Shown here: positions 1-11,137 of the stretch, in pieces | How positions within the stretch are numbered: position 1 is the stretch's first letter | Layout of the letters: each line of letters opens with the position of its first letter | From: Apostichopus californicus | Lineage: Eukaryota > Echinodermata > Holothuroidea > Aspidochirotida > Stichopodidae | Reading direction: 5' to 3' | Assembly: GCA_020650975.1 (NCBI GenBank) | Contig: JAIPMN010026630.1 | Coordinates: 1-31,834 of the forward strand | DNA length: 31,834 nucleotides | Notes under the pieces: generated by a model | Told to the model about the DNA's origin: nothing | Databases searched by the model: none | Seen by the model: only the letters and a program-made list of their open reading frames with translations | Translations under genes and position numbers: made by a program

Positions 1-309
1 ATTTTCAAAAAGCTTTAGCTTCTGATGGGGGCACCCCCCCCCCCCCTACAATGCGTTCCGCGGCGGGAAATCCGACTTAGTCGGATTTATGTTCCAGGGA
101 AAAAACATTGTTTTCTGGCCGTGACTGCATAGTAGAGGCATTGATATCTTGTAGTTGGCTTTTCATGTTAAGAAATATTAGTTCTCTTCATTTTTATGCG
201 TGATTTAAAATAAGCTTAGTCTTATTCTTGGCATATTCCTACTACTTATAGGGTGGGTTCAATTTGTTCAAACAAAAAAAAAAAGATATTTATTTTATTT
301 GGTAAGAAC

Positions 310-857
310 CTAAAAAATAATCAGCGGGTGGGGGAATTTCCATGGGTTATTCCAAGGAATATTATTAATACGCTGCGATGGTGTACACTCTGCCTTTAGA
401 AAGCACAACATTGACTCGGCAGAAATGGCATTGTAAAAAATTTCCCCGAGCCAACCAGACTCCAAATAGCTGAAGGCTTTACCATATTTATAGTCCGTCA
501 TCAGTCTTTGCTTCAGTTCAATGTTATCAATACTGGTCAAATAATGCGCAATATCAATGAACATGCAAGGCAGCCATTTATCCATTGCAAATTCGCCTTC
601 CCATGCAAGTGGCAAATCCGAAAAAGGATCGACGGGGTCTCTCCTTCAACCTGAAGTACCGATGCGTAGTCATCTGCCTTTTCATTTCGCGCATCTGCTA
701 TGTTAACTTCAGCAATGTTCATCTGAACGGCAGCATACGCTAAAGCAACGAACTCTTCTTTTCGGCCACTCATTTTCAACTTTCGTTTCTTTAAAAATTC
801 CTTCAGTCTGTCAACTTTCCAATGTTTTATCTGTTCCAAACTTGTAGAAATATCCAT
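310..857 (-). pseudogene. SAP-domain protein fragment, frameshifted
   Basis: The minus-strand ATG at 857 opens a 106-residue frame. Its residues about 12-45 fit a SAP motif (WKVDRLKEFLKKRKLKMSGR, then KEEFVALAY), a helix-extended loop-helix that usually binds DNA. Near 640 the reading frame jumps by one base within an ACCCCG run, and the protein-like sequence continues in another frame (PLAWEGEFAMDKWLP, later SQRINNIPW) to a stop near 310. Neither frame alone explains the whole. SAP plus a tryptophan-rich continuation recalls a multi-copy invertebrate family that often also carries a SWIM-type zinc finger or a YqaJ-like nuclease; that comparison is from memory. No further exon is visible below 310. 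A one-base homopolymer error in the assembly would give the same picture, so pseudogene status is likely but not certain. Confidence 0.55.
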
Positions 858-2338
858 CCCGAAGCGAAAAAAACAGAGTAAATTTAGACGTAAGTTATGC
901 GATTTCTAATGTTTACTGTAGGTTCTCATTAAGTTAGCGTGGTTACGCGAACAGACAACTCTCGTCTCAACAGGAGTGTTCTTATTTGACCTGTTGACCT
1001 CGATGCGCAATGCAAATAAACTGTTCTCTGAACTCGCTTATTCCCCAAACCCCAACTTATATCCCAAGTTATACATAACCGTATATCACTTATATCCAGG
1101 ATATATCACATCAACCAACCAAAGTAGGGAACAAAGAGTTGCTTGGCAGCGATGAAACCCCCACCATTGAGTGGTTAATTCAAGTCTTTTTGAGACAATC
1201 TAGGGAATTGGGGAACTACAGCCTAACGTTGATATCATACTGTAACTGTTACAAATTTTTTTTATTTGACCCACATGTTATGAGCTACAGCAAACTTGTT
1301 GTGACATTATTACTCTGCCCAGTAGTAGCCTACTAGTACAACCTTGCAAAGCAATGAGGGCAATGAAGACTGATTATAACTAGGCCTAGGCAAATGTTAA
1401 TAGACTTATTGGTTACTTAGTGGTTGCAAATCAAGAAACATAGGCATTGATCTTACCATGTGGAAGTATCAAGATAGCCTACCCGTGTTATGCAACAAAG
1501 TTGGATGATTCCAAATCCTCTTGTAGTGTTACAAATGACCCTATGGTATGATAATTTTTAGGAAAAGTCACCCAGAAAAAGGTTTTAGTTTAAACACGAA
1601 ACTGAACCATGCACCACAGCAAAATTGTCCAAAACAATTCCATTCCCTTTCCCAGTGTATTTACTGATAGTGAAACGCTAGGCGTCAATCCGTCTGCATT
1701 GGCCTAGTAATGGTTAGCTACAGTACAGCACTGTACAGAATGGGCTTTCGCGGAACCAGTCCATGTATTCTCTAAGAAACCCAGAAAGCTGCGACTTTTA
1801 GGCCAATTTTCTCTTCAAAGGGCAAGTCATTCATTTGTTAAAACAAATGAGTTGCTCCTGACTATTTCACGTTGAGTTTGGTTTACTTCATTTGTCCACC
1901 CCCCCCCCCCCTCGATGTCTTTGTGGAGTTCACATATATCATAGGGTGGAACAATTGTCAGTGCAGTTCTTATAATGCACAAAGCACATGGAAGAACATA
2001 AGGAGCAGCAGTGCCAACCTTGTTTGCTTTTGCAAAACTCAGACACAACAGGTATTTTAAAATGTACCTTCAATGAAATGTGTCTGCTTCAAGAACCCTA
2101 ATGTTTTACTCTATGTTTGTTTTATTAACTCATTCTTGAGCATTTTTAACTTGTCTAATGGCCGCAGGTATGCACTATGGGATAAAATGTTAATGTTTGC
2201 TTTCAATAGCATCTGCCTTCACTGTCAGATGAATTTATTTAGGCATTATGTCACCGCCTAAGTATAATCAGGAAGATGTTGCTCAATATTTGACTATGGT
2301 TTCCAATTTGTTATTCTTTGCTTCTATTTTGTTATTAG
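858..2338. other. non-coding stretch
   Basis: No supported gene. It is AT-rich DNA with scattered TAGGCCTA-type motifs (for example near 1381 and 1700) and a 13-base poly-C tract at 1899-1911. Short open frames on both strands have no recognisable domain. Confidence 0.5.
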
Positions 2339-5300
2339 CTGCCTCACAATGTTTGTGCCTCAAAAATTTTCCGGGATGTCTCACAGAAATCAAACTCGGA
2401 AATTCAGGAGATTTGCAAAGAGATTAAAGGAGAACATTTATAAGGGTTATATTCTCATGTGATAATCATAACTGCAACTTTCTAGACCTGCAGGACCCAA
2501 AAGTTACTGCAAATATTAACATATGCTCATTTGGTAAGAATGGAATCCTTTATTGCATGAAACTGAGCAACAAAAACATTTGGTAGGTTTATATCTCTTG
2601 CATCAGTTTGGGTTTTTTCTTTTCCTGTGCAATAATGCAAAACACAGTTGAGAACATGAAAAGGTGGGGGAAGAAGATAAATGTGCTATTACAAAGAGAA
2701 AATCATGAGGAAGTGTGTTACAATCATAACACATTAGAAGCTCTAGAATTCACTAAAGCTTCCCCTCATATATTTCTCTACAAGGACCAGCTTCATGGAA
2801 AGAGGTGTACGTTCAAAACCTGGACCAGTATCATCAACTAAGGTGTGTTTGGCATATTACGAAAAAACACAATTACTTCAATGTATGTAAGTTGCTTGCA
2901 AGGTTACCTTATCATAAGTGGGCTATTAACAGAACATGCCTCAATAGTAATTGTTGACATTTGTTAATTGCCCTTGTTGAATGTAAAAACACATTTAGAA
3001 GCCATGACCTAATGAAACCAACATGTCTCAGTGAAGTTGCAAGTTCAGAGTTCTGTCTATGGCATTCTTTTTACGCAAAATAATTCATGCTTCACTACCA
3101 CAAGTATGGTCCAAAAAATTACAGTAAGTCCTACATCTATTCAAGGTTTACAGGAATGTCACTTTGATGAATTTTTTCTTTTCATTTACCTTTTCAGTTG
3201 TGAATTAGTCTTGTGTGAAGACCACGACCACATCAGGCTGCTTAACACACATATTCGGGAGTAAGTACACATTGCAGCAATTGTATGCTGTTATTTGTAA
3301 TCAAGGGAAAGTGTCCTTTTTCAGAAAGATGCATAAAATATTAAATTATTGTCATGTACAGGTTTCCTCTTATTTCTATTGGTGTTTAAGTATCCATGGA
3401 CACCCTACATATTCGGGAGTAGGTACACATTGCAGCAATTGTATGCTGATATTTATAATGAAGGGAAAGTGTCCTTTTTCAGAAAGATGCACAGAATGTT
3501 ACATTCTTGTCATGTACATGTTTCCTCTGATTTATTGGTGTTTAAGTATCCTTGGACACCCTACGAAATATATTAATGTTTGTATGAATTTAGATATAGA
3601 TTTCCTTCTGATATAAGTGCAAACATGTACAGGTTAAAATTTATGATATACTTTTGTTTTAGGGAAGATAATTAGTGAGTTTCATGTGAATAGGGTAGTG
3701 ACACATTGATATACTTCCGACAACTCGAAAAATGTAATGTCAGTCATAACTCTCAAGTTAGTTTAGATTACACATGTCAGGTATGTGATTCATATAGTCG
3801 TACATATTTCTAGTTGTACTGTGTCTAGTTTCAATTGCTTCACTCTTTAACTTAGCTGATAACTGATTTAATTGTCTGGCTGTTCAGATTTTGAACAACG
3901 TCTGTCTTCCTATAGCCAAAGTTAGGCTAAATGTTGAGTTTGTGTTCTAGCAATGAAGTAAGTGTTTAGAACAATTGTTTTTTTGTTTGTTACTATTTGG
4001 AAGCCTGCATAGAAGAATTATTCCACAAAGCTTGTTGTAAATTCCCAATTTAGCAATTTCATTCAAATATTGAACTGATTTCTAGATGTTAAGGTCATTC
4101 TCGAAATTTATGGTACTTTTCTATTTTCAAACCTTGTCAATACCATTACCTTATCCAATTCACAACCAACTTCTTTCTTTATATTGGTACAATTTTGCAG
4201 AGTGCTAGATGCAATACAGAAAAACGCCTAAAAAAGTCGCTGGTCTATGGATTCTGTTGTCAAGTAAACGGAAAAACATCCTTACGAAGATTAGGAGTCA
4301 GGTGATTGAGTACAGCTACCCGAAAAAAAATTACAAAAGGTACGGTGGTAAACTGCATCGAAAAATCTCTTATAGACTTCTTAATAGGTGTTTCTGAAAG
4401 GTGAAATTTACATGTATTGTATCAATACTGCTTGTTTTCCTCAAATTTGTCCCCGCTTATTTGTCTGATCAGAGGGGAACAACTGTGGAGTCCAAACCAG
4501 ATTTAAAGAATATTATTCCAGTTATTGCTCATTAATTTATTTCAGGTTTTTGGTTTGCTATCGCTGGGCTGTGCATGCACAAGCAGCACAGTTTTCATGT
4601 GAACATTCTTGATGTGTTAATATTTTTTTCTGCTATGTATGTTGGACTATATGTATATCAACTGGTTTAGAGAGTTGTTTTAATATAATTGAATAACCTT
4701 TTTTTATTACTGACTAACTAATTTTTGTAGTTTTTTTCTTCAATTTAGATTGACAAGCTATTGCACAGCGGGTAGTGAAGCAAATTAAAAATCTTCCTCA
4801 TTCATAAAGTGTGTCATCAAAAGCTACAATGGAATTTTCAGACTTGACCAACCGATCACATTTCCACAAGTGGCTGACTTGTCATACAATTTGTATCATA
4901 TTTTCGATGATGCACATTCAATGGTAATTATTAATTGTATATGTTTGAAAGTTTACTTGACTGATCCAGTTGTTTTTCTGTGGCAATGACCGTTAAATGT
5001 ACTTATATCGGTTGCTCTGGTACTTAAAGGGTAGAAAGTCAACAACCAATTTTGTTGGGTTCCTAACAACAGCAGACAAAGTAGGGCTGACGTCACTTAC
5101 CATTACTGTTTTAAACTAGATGTAACAGGGATCATTGATTGGAATCCTGCTGGTTACTGCAAGCCTCTTTGCGGTTTAAAGATGAAACTATATTGACATA
5201 TATATAGTCATTTATTTGTACAACATATGTGCACAATTACAATGACTGCATCACTGGAACAGTCACACAATGTAGCCCATTATTTGTACAAAGAATGCAT

Positions 5301-5366
5301 TGTTAATATTTACATAATGTTATTGAATTGTTCAATAAGGGAACATATTTACTTCATAATTTCCAG
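2339..5366 (+). other. stretch with weak exon-like segments, no assigned gene
   Basis: Three plus-strand segments look faintly coding because each is open and sits next to a plausible splice signal. 2339-2443 follows TTATTAG and has a charged helical composition. 4201-4304 follows TTTTGCAG. About 4815-4923 ends before GTAATT. None matches a family I recognise and I cannot join them reliably. They may belong with the open frame at 5367-5701 as one decayed gene or transposase. The rest is AT-rich. A TGACGTCA site lies at 5088-5095, with no gene start nearby. Confidence 0.2.
3247..3564 (+). repeat. two-copy tandem duplication, unit about 158 bp
   Basis: The ATTCGGGAGTA motif at 3253 recurs at 3411, a 158-bp period. 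Both units share the TACACATTGCAGCAATTG, GGGAAAGTGTCC and TTTAAGTATCC blocks in the same order. The copies differ by scattered substitutions, so the duplication is not recent. Open frames crossing it repeat the same peptide in shifted phases and are artefacts of the duplication. Confidence 0.85.
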
Positions 5367-5701
5367 TGAGAAACAAACTTCCAATGAGTGTGAACATGGC
5401 AGCGTGTGCCTTCAACATGCTAGACAGCAAACGAAGAGGGAACAAAATCATTACAAATGAGATGAACACCGTTGAGTTTTATGAGGTTCAGGCCTCATTA
5501 CTTCATAACCTTATTTAAAACTTGGAGCTGCATCAAACCCGGTCACTGAAGGAAGAAGGCCTGTTAGTTCTTTACAGAGGAAAGAAGTCTTCGATTGATT
5601 CTTTATCTTCGATATTAAAAACTTCATTTGCTATAGCAAGTAGAGGAAATATGCATATTCCTGTGAATCAGTTAATCTTGAGTGAAGAAGAAGATGAGTA
5701 G
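5367..5701 (+). pseudogene. 111-codon open frame with one internal stop, possible transposase remnant
   Basis: After a good acceptor (TTTCCAG ending at 5366), one frame runs from 5369 to a TAG at 5699, broken only by a TAA at 5516-5518. The first half contains LPMSVNMAACAF followed by EMNTVEFYEV. This weakly recalls the P-element/THAP9 transposase block in which a KMKVxxAAQxxS-like stretch precedes TVEFI. The second half has LLVLYRGKKSSID and ends in an acidic SEEEDE tail. The nearest THAP exon starts 1.2 kb downstream. The similarity is too weak to name the gene; the long shared frame and clear acidic end make chance less likely. Confidence 0.35.
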
Positions 5702-6919
5702 TCCGACCTATCGATAATTTTCATATTGATAAAATGTGTACATGACAGAGACTTAAAATGTTTTTTTGTGTCTTGTGTATCATTACTTTTACATGAACAA
5801 TGCAAGGTCCATTAGTAACATGTTATTACCAAATGGTTTCCTAATAAACATGTAACTGGTAAAACAAAAACAAAATCACGAAATGCCAAAATTCTTACTG
5901 CTTGCAATATGTTATTTCCATTTTCAAATTATGCTTTGGTAAGACAATATTTTTATGCTCAGTGCAAGAAAACATTTTATTAATCTTTTGTTATCAAGTT
6001 TATATTCAACAGAAGGAAGTTGTTGTTGTTTTGGTTACATCAGAAGAGATGTAATGGTATGGAACCTATATAAGTTGCAGGATATATATCCTCTTCTCTG
6101 GAGATGATTTTTCCATGATTGTCAATTATCAGACATTTTTTTCTTGCCAATCCCAGTGATGATGGAGTTTATACTTCAAAAGTTTTTACCTTCATGAGGT
6201 TGATTCTTTGGAGCAACTATTCTTATAGATTTGCATGACTTTATTTAGTTTTATTTCCTGGTCAGTAACTTCGACTTGTGAACATGTATTTTCAACTACG
6301 TCGAAGAAGGAGGTAATAATGCATAATAAACATGAACTTCTATCATATTTCAGGCAGTGCCTCTAGCTGTAATAACTTGTCCTTAAATTTTATAAAAGGT
6401 ATGTTAGAAATACATGTTCTACTATAGGACAACACCACAGTGGTATTGTAGGTTTACGGGCCATTTTCAGGCCTTATGTGGAGTGGGTGTGTTTTGTATA
6501 GCTCACATCTAAGTGACTGAAATGTTTGATAGGTCTTGAAAGTTGATACTATGGAGGAAGGTGACCCCAATATTATTCACCGTGTGGGTTTTTTTTCTCT
6601 CTCCAATTTCTAATTTCGACATGTAACAGTCAATTGAAGACATTGCTGCCGAACAAGTGGCATGATAAATGAGTGGGATTTAAGAGTTGAAAGACTTTAT
6701 AGAAGGATGTTCTCACTGGGTAGCTTGATAATTTGGTGATAATATATATTGGTGATATATATTGTCATAACATACTGCATCTGACACTTGATTGGTCTAT
6801 TCATCATTTGACTAGATATCCACCTGTCGCCACCCACCCACACCCTTACTGAAAGTAGATGATTGTGGACGATCTGTCATGTACCCTCGTACAGTACATT
6901 TATCTCGTAACTGCTAATT
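5702..6919. other. non-coding stretch upstream of the THAP relic
   Basis: No gene is seen. It is AT-rich, with a short degenerate duplication around 6735-6765 (TTGGTGATATATATTG-like) and a C-rich patch at about 6828-6846. No TATA box or other element clearly tied to the THAP start could be defined. Confidence 0.4.
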
Positions 6920-7367
6920 ATGCCCAACCGATGTATAGTTGGAGGTTTCTTCAACAAAAGTAAAGACAGAGTTCACCTGCACGCACTTCTAAAAGACGAC
7001 AGATATCAAAGAATTTTAACACGTTCAAAACACTCGGTCCGATTTGAAACATGCAACACAAACGTCAGTTATCTGCAGTGGCCATTTCACCAAGGATTGC
7101 TACGATCCATCATTCCAAATTAAGGAAAGCCTCGGGATAAAATGCATAACAACGATATTGCCTGGAAAATATCCTACAATGAAGGTTGCATCTAGTGGAG
7201 CGAGCGAAGCCAAGAATACCGTAGGCAAAACAGTGGACCAGCCTAATGTTACGGCTCCTGGTACTAGTAGCACTGGATCAACGTCTGGGCAGAAACGGAC
7301 TCTAGGATTGAGGGTCAAATCAACTCCTCTGGATGAGCCAGGACTGTCAAAACGTCAAAGAGTATAA
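6920..7367 (+). pseudogene. THAP domain exon, frameshifted, zinc ligand lost
   Basis: The ATG at 6920 begins MPNRCIVGGF, the usual start of a THAP DNA-binding domain (C2CH zinc finger). The second zinc-binding cysteine, expected at about residue 10, is phenylalanine (TTC). Between about 7020 and 7050 the frame shifts, and the rest of the domain continues in another frame with the CSGHF pair (last Cys and His ligands) and the typical DCYDPSF block. A Ser/Thr-rich, basic tail then runs to a TAA at 7365. Lost ligand plus frameshift mean no working zinc finger can be made from this exon as written. Confidence 0.75.
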
Positions 7368-7743
7368 TCAACAGTTGAAATTGTTATGAAAGTGATCCAA
7401 TATGACTAAGCCTCCAGTAAAGCCTAGGCTAACCTGAGCCTATCCAGAACTTAAGCTTGGCTGTATTGGTTGAGGCAATGTAACGTTACTCTTAGTACTT
7501 AGTGTGACTACATTGCTAGTGCAAGCACTGTACAGCCAATCCTTACTGTAGCCTTGACATAATGCACGCAAATACTAGGCGAAGAAAGGGACCATCAGGA
7601 GGAGAGTTTTACCATCTAACTTGAGTGGGCCTATTCGAAAAGTAAAGTTTGTAAGCCTATGATAAATCGATGTATTGCTTAATGTGGTACGTGTATAGCC
7701 TAGGTACGGTAGGCTACTGACTGCAACCAAAGTAATATGTTTT

Positions 7744-7836
7744 GAACCTTTCCGCCGCCATGGCGAAGAGGATCGAAACCTATGACGGAAAGGCATGGCG
7801 GTATGTACATATGGCAGAATGGCATTAGATCCGTAG
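7744..7836 (-). repeat. dispersed repeat, copy A
   Basis: Read on the minus strand this segment closely matches 30001-30092 on the plus strand, sharing GCCATTCTGC, ATACCGCCAT, CCTTTCCGTCATAGG and TTTCCGCC-type blocks in the same order. It lies in a putative intron of the THAP relic. It is an interspersed repeat of unknown class, probably a MITE or SINE fragment. Confidence 0.7.
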
Positions 7837-7891
7837 TAGGAATATCACATGCACCATACATTATGTTCAAGTTTTTGTCTTCATTTGATAG

Positions 7892-7971
7892 ATGGTTGAA
7901 GAAATAGTGGCAGCAAATGACAGGGAAACTGAAGTCTATCAGACACCAGATGAAATGGAACTTTAGAAGAG
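7892..7971 (+). pseudogene. possible small linker exon of the THAP relic
   Basis: An 80-bp block lies between an acceptor (TTGATAG) and a strong donor (GTGAGT). It encodes an acidic peptide beginning MVEEIVAANDRETE. Acidic linkers follow the THAP domain in this family. A TAG lies in frame near its 3' end, at 7964-7966. Assignment rests on position, splice signals and composition only. Confidence 0.35.
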
Positions 7972-9322
7972 GTGAGTTCTAAAAAGAAATGATGCCCGAG
8001 AGGTTGATCTTTCTATGAATGCTAAGTTTGTTACATCCTATTTGTATACTACTGTGATTAGTGCAACTGTTTTCGACTTTTTATGTGTTTTTGTTTTTTC
8101 CTACACCTACTTTCATCTGAAGTATTGTTGATAAAAAGTGTTGTTTCTAATGCAGTACCATGGTTTCATTTCCTAATTTGCATTTTATTCACATATGGTA
8201 GGGCATGATTAGTTATGAGAAAGAGCTTATTCCGATGGATTTATACTGTGCCAGTGACAATCTGAGATGTGTCTTGCCTAAACTGAGTATGGGATAACTA
8301 ATGTTGCCAGCACTATCAGTTACAAGGATATAACCGTGTATTATAACACCATTTTTTGCCAAAACAGTATAGTAGGTGGTTTGTGCCAGGTAGTACGTAG
8401 AGTATTATGCAAAATTACACTTTCGATTGATCAATGATGTACTGTACATCCTCCTCCTCTCATACAATAGGTGGAATAATCCTCATCTACAAAGTCAGTA
8501 CAGACTATCTTGACAGTTCTTCCAGAAAAGGCAAAGAAGAGGTCGAGAAGAATACACTGCTACCCAACAGGCCTACCAAAAGGTAGTGTATGAAAATATA
8601 CCCTCATACATTGTAAAACACTTATTTCTCAACAACCAGCAGTTTGACTTTTGAGAGCAAAGGGAATGTGATTGCACACTCGTCTTTTGTCTTGAATATA
8701 AAATTTTATATAATTTCCTTTTTAATGGACAAGTAGTCATTACTGTGTTGGCTTTAAAAGTCAAGACTAACAATTGATTACAAACTTGACTGCTAATGAT
8801 TCACAAAGTCTGATCGAAAACACAAATAGTAAATAGCAGAGGGGTAATGAAAAAAAGTAGCATATTAGATAATTGTAATTATCTGGTATAGCTTGCTTGA
8901 AGGTTAGGTCATTTGTGTAAATAAAGCAAATTAAACTAGTTTCATTCACTCAATTTTTGTATATGACAGTCAAAACAGGGAAGCCAATATTACAGTATAA
9001 TATTATAGTATAATATTACAGGCATTTTTTTCTGTTGTTATGGATAGCATTCAAATACACATGCATCAGGCATACAAATATGGCTTTTGTGGTTTCAACA
9101 ATCATTTGGTTTTACTTTTTGAAACTTTGTAGGGAAATGATGCTTTAATGAGAGTTGTTCACACAACAGTTTCGCTGTAACTGTACTCTAACTTTCTGAA
9201 ACTGATTTTGAGGAAACTGTGAGCCGTGCAGTGTTATTAAGAGAAGCAGAGGTAAAATGTTCTCTGTTAACCTTCATCTGAAGAGGACATACTTTCACTT
9301 AAGCCAGTGGAAGAAGATATAG

Positions 9323-9453
9323 CAGAAGCTCATTGAAGAGGATCAATCTGATTGTGATTATATACCTTCTGACCACACTCCATCATGTGACTCTGAGACA
9401 GATATGTTTGGAACTATGATAATTACATTTCATACAACAGGTATGAAATGCTT
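9323..9453 (+). pseudogene. possible acidic linker exon of the THAP relic
   Basis: An open block is rich in Asp, Ser and Glu (DQSDCDYIPSDHTPSCDSE) and ends before a GTATGA donor at about 9440-9454. Its composition suits the acidic spacer between the THAP domain and the conserved core. The upstream boundary is uncertain: a TAG at 9320-9322 may be part of the acceptor. Confidence 0.4.
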
Positions 9454-9659
9454 GAGTACTATATTGGTAATATATATCTCCTTGCTTTTGGTTTGTATGA
9501 GGTATTCTAGATTTAGCTTTGGTCCAAAGTTAGTTGGGTCATTTCACAGAACCACTGCAAGGTGCTTCTACATTGATTTCAAAATGTAACAGAGTTTTAT
9601 GAAATTGGTTTTGCAAGAAAATGACAATATATAAGTCTTGTTTATTCTCTCCTTTTCAG

Positions 9660-10184
9660 TAGTGACACAGAAGGTCGAAAGACGGTTTTGGAGGAAGACA
9701 AGTTTATAGTGTTTGGGACATGTCTGCCTTCACTATTCACAGTCTGCATGCAGTGCTTCCACGGTACAGAAGCAGTGATAAGCACCATAATTTGGATAGT
9801 GGTGTCACTTAAGGAGACATGCACCTCTTGCTCTTGGGAGCGCACATTGAACAGTCAACCCATGATAACAAATACTCCAGCTGGCAACTTTCATCTTTCG
9901 GGAGCGATCCTTTTTGCAGGAGCCATCCCTACCAAACCTCTAAGGGGTTGAAACATATGGGATGTAGAACACATGATATAAGAACTTTTTTTAAGCACCG
10001 AACTGACTTTCTGCAGCCTACTATTGTCAAAGTGTGAGAGACTACCCACCAGCACACTTTGGTTTCAAGACTAATGGAGCTTGAAAAGCCTTTGGTTCTG
10101 GGCGGAGATGCTAGAGCTGATAGTCCTGGTCACACAGCCATATTTAGGAGTTACACTCTTATTTTGGACTTAACCCTTATACAG
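9660..10184 (+). pseudogene. THAP relic core exon (SQP/PAGN and GGDARADSPGH motifs)
   Basis: A polypyrimidine tract and CAG end at 9659; the exon runs to a CAG|GTTTGA donor at 10184. The first part encodes EEDKFIVFGTCLPSLF, a Cys-containing segment and SQPMITNTPAGN. At about 9935-9945 the frame shifts and family-like sequence continues (HMGCRTHDIRTFFKH, FLQP). A TGA at 10035-10037 stands where the family normally has a tryptophan codon. The same frame goes on to LVLGGDARADSPGHTA. The clear motifs on both sides of each break show one damaged exon rather than separate genes. Confidence 0.75.
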
Positions 10185-10447
10185 GTTTGAAAATCTTTTT
10201 CTTTCTTTAATATCTCAGTCTTCCAAAGTGGTATCAGTAGTAATTTGACCCACTACCCACATACCAACCCCCACCCATATGAACAAAATATAGAATAACA
10301 TATTCAAGTGGCAGTTCCAATAGCAGTGCTTTTTAAATCCATTGTTATGTCATAAATTCTCCTGTCTTTTGTAATAGCACACCCACTTTGTATTGTTTGA
10401 GCACAGTTTCACCTTGTATGTTCTGTTCTTTCAAATATCCCTTCCAG

Positions 10448-10857
10448 AAAAAATAAGTCAGCAGCAGCAATGCTATGGAGCTTGAAGGTTTGAAAAGGAC
10501 AATGAAGTGGATGATCGAGACATCTATGACGGCAGACCTAGAGATTGACTGCATCGTCACAGATAGGCATCTGCAAGTTGCAAAGTGCTTTTTACGTGAC
10601 CCTCCATGCGGGATACAAAACGTCACGGCCAAACGGCACTACCGAACCATCCCATACTGACAAACGAAACTCAGGTCAAGCGAGCCAAAAAAACATACGC
10701 CCGCCGACCTGCAGAGACAAAACGCCCAACCCCCCACTCAAACATTCAAAAAACTACAAAAGGACGACCCGCACGCAGCAAGTTGCAAAGTGGATTGGAG
10801 AAAATCTCTCATGCTACAATATTAAGCAGTAATATGATGTGTGGCATATTGCAAAGT
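10448..10857 (+). pseudogene. THAP relic exon (VTDRH / YDVWH) split by a LINE
   Basis: An acceptor CTTCCAG ends at 10447 and a GTAAGT donor follows 10857. The exon encodes SSSNAMELEGLKR and CIVTDRHLQVAK, is interrupted by a 190-bp LINE fragment plus target duplication, and resumes with KWIGENLS and YDVWHIAK. Apart from the insert there are TAA codons just before the SSSNAM motif and just before YDVWH. The Asp and His residues in the TDRH and DVWH motifs are strongly conserved in the family and may be catalytic or metal-binding; that role is inferred. Confidence 0.75.
10573..10792 (-). mobile_element. 5'-truncated LINE, copy 1, with 15-bp target duplication
   Basis: A 190-bp insert (10588-10777) is flanked by perfect 15-bp direct repeats, GCAAGTTGCAAAGTG, at 10573-10587 and 10778-10792. 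The right duplicate restores the host exon frame, so the insertion site is exact. The insert matches 18757-18946 with about four substitutions and one A-run length change. On the minus strand the shared end is the element's 3' end (GTCACGTAAAAAGC), so the variable end is 5' truncation, as expected for target-primed reverse transcription. Only 3' untranslated and terminal sequence remains. Confidence 0.85.
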
Positions 10858-11137
10858 GTAAGTACCAATCTTTTCAAGAGCCGTGGAATTTTATATCTGA
10901 AAGTGTGGGGTGCAAACCTGGGAGGCTAAATGCAAGCTCAATACCTATGAAAATTTTTACATTATAAAAGAAAAAAATCGAAATGTGAGAGTTGATTGTT
11001 CTTCAAACCTATTCATTATTTAAGTAGAGAAAAAGCAGGTAAGTTAACTGTTGATTCTCCTGTTGTCGAGGAACCATTTTGTCAGCTTTTTTTCTGCCTT
11101 CAAATAGTGATGATGCATTGAACTGCTATTATTTCAG

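Noticed and set aside
3215..3616. 133-residue frame with internal repetition
   Set aside because: The repetition comes from the 158-bp tandem DNA duplication; no domain and no coding signature.
8998..9018. AT-only palindrome TAATATTATAGTATAATATTA
   Set aside because: A short AT palindrome is expected by chance in such AT-rich DNA; no flanking duplication or element found.
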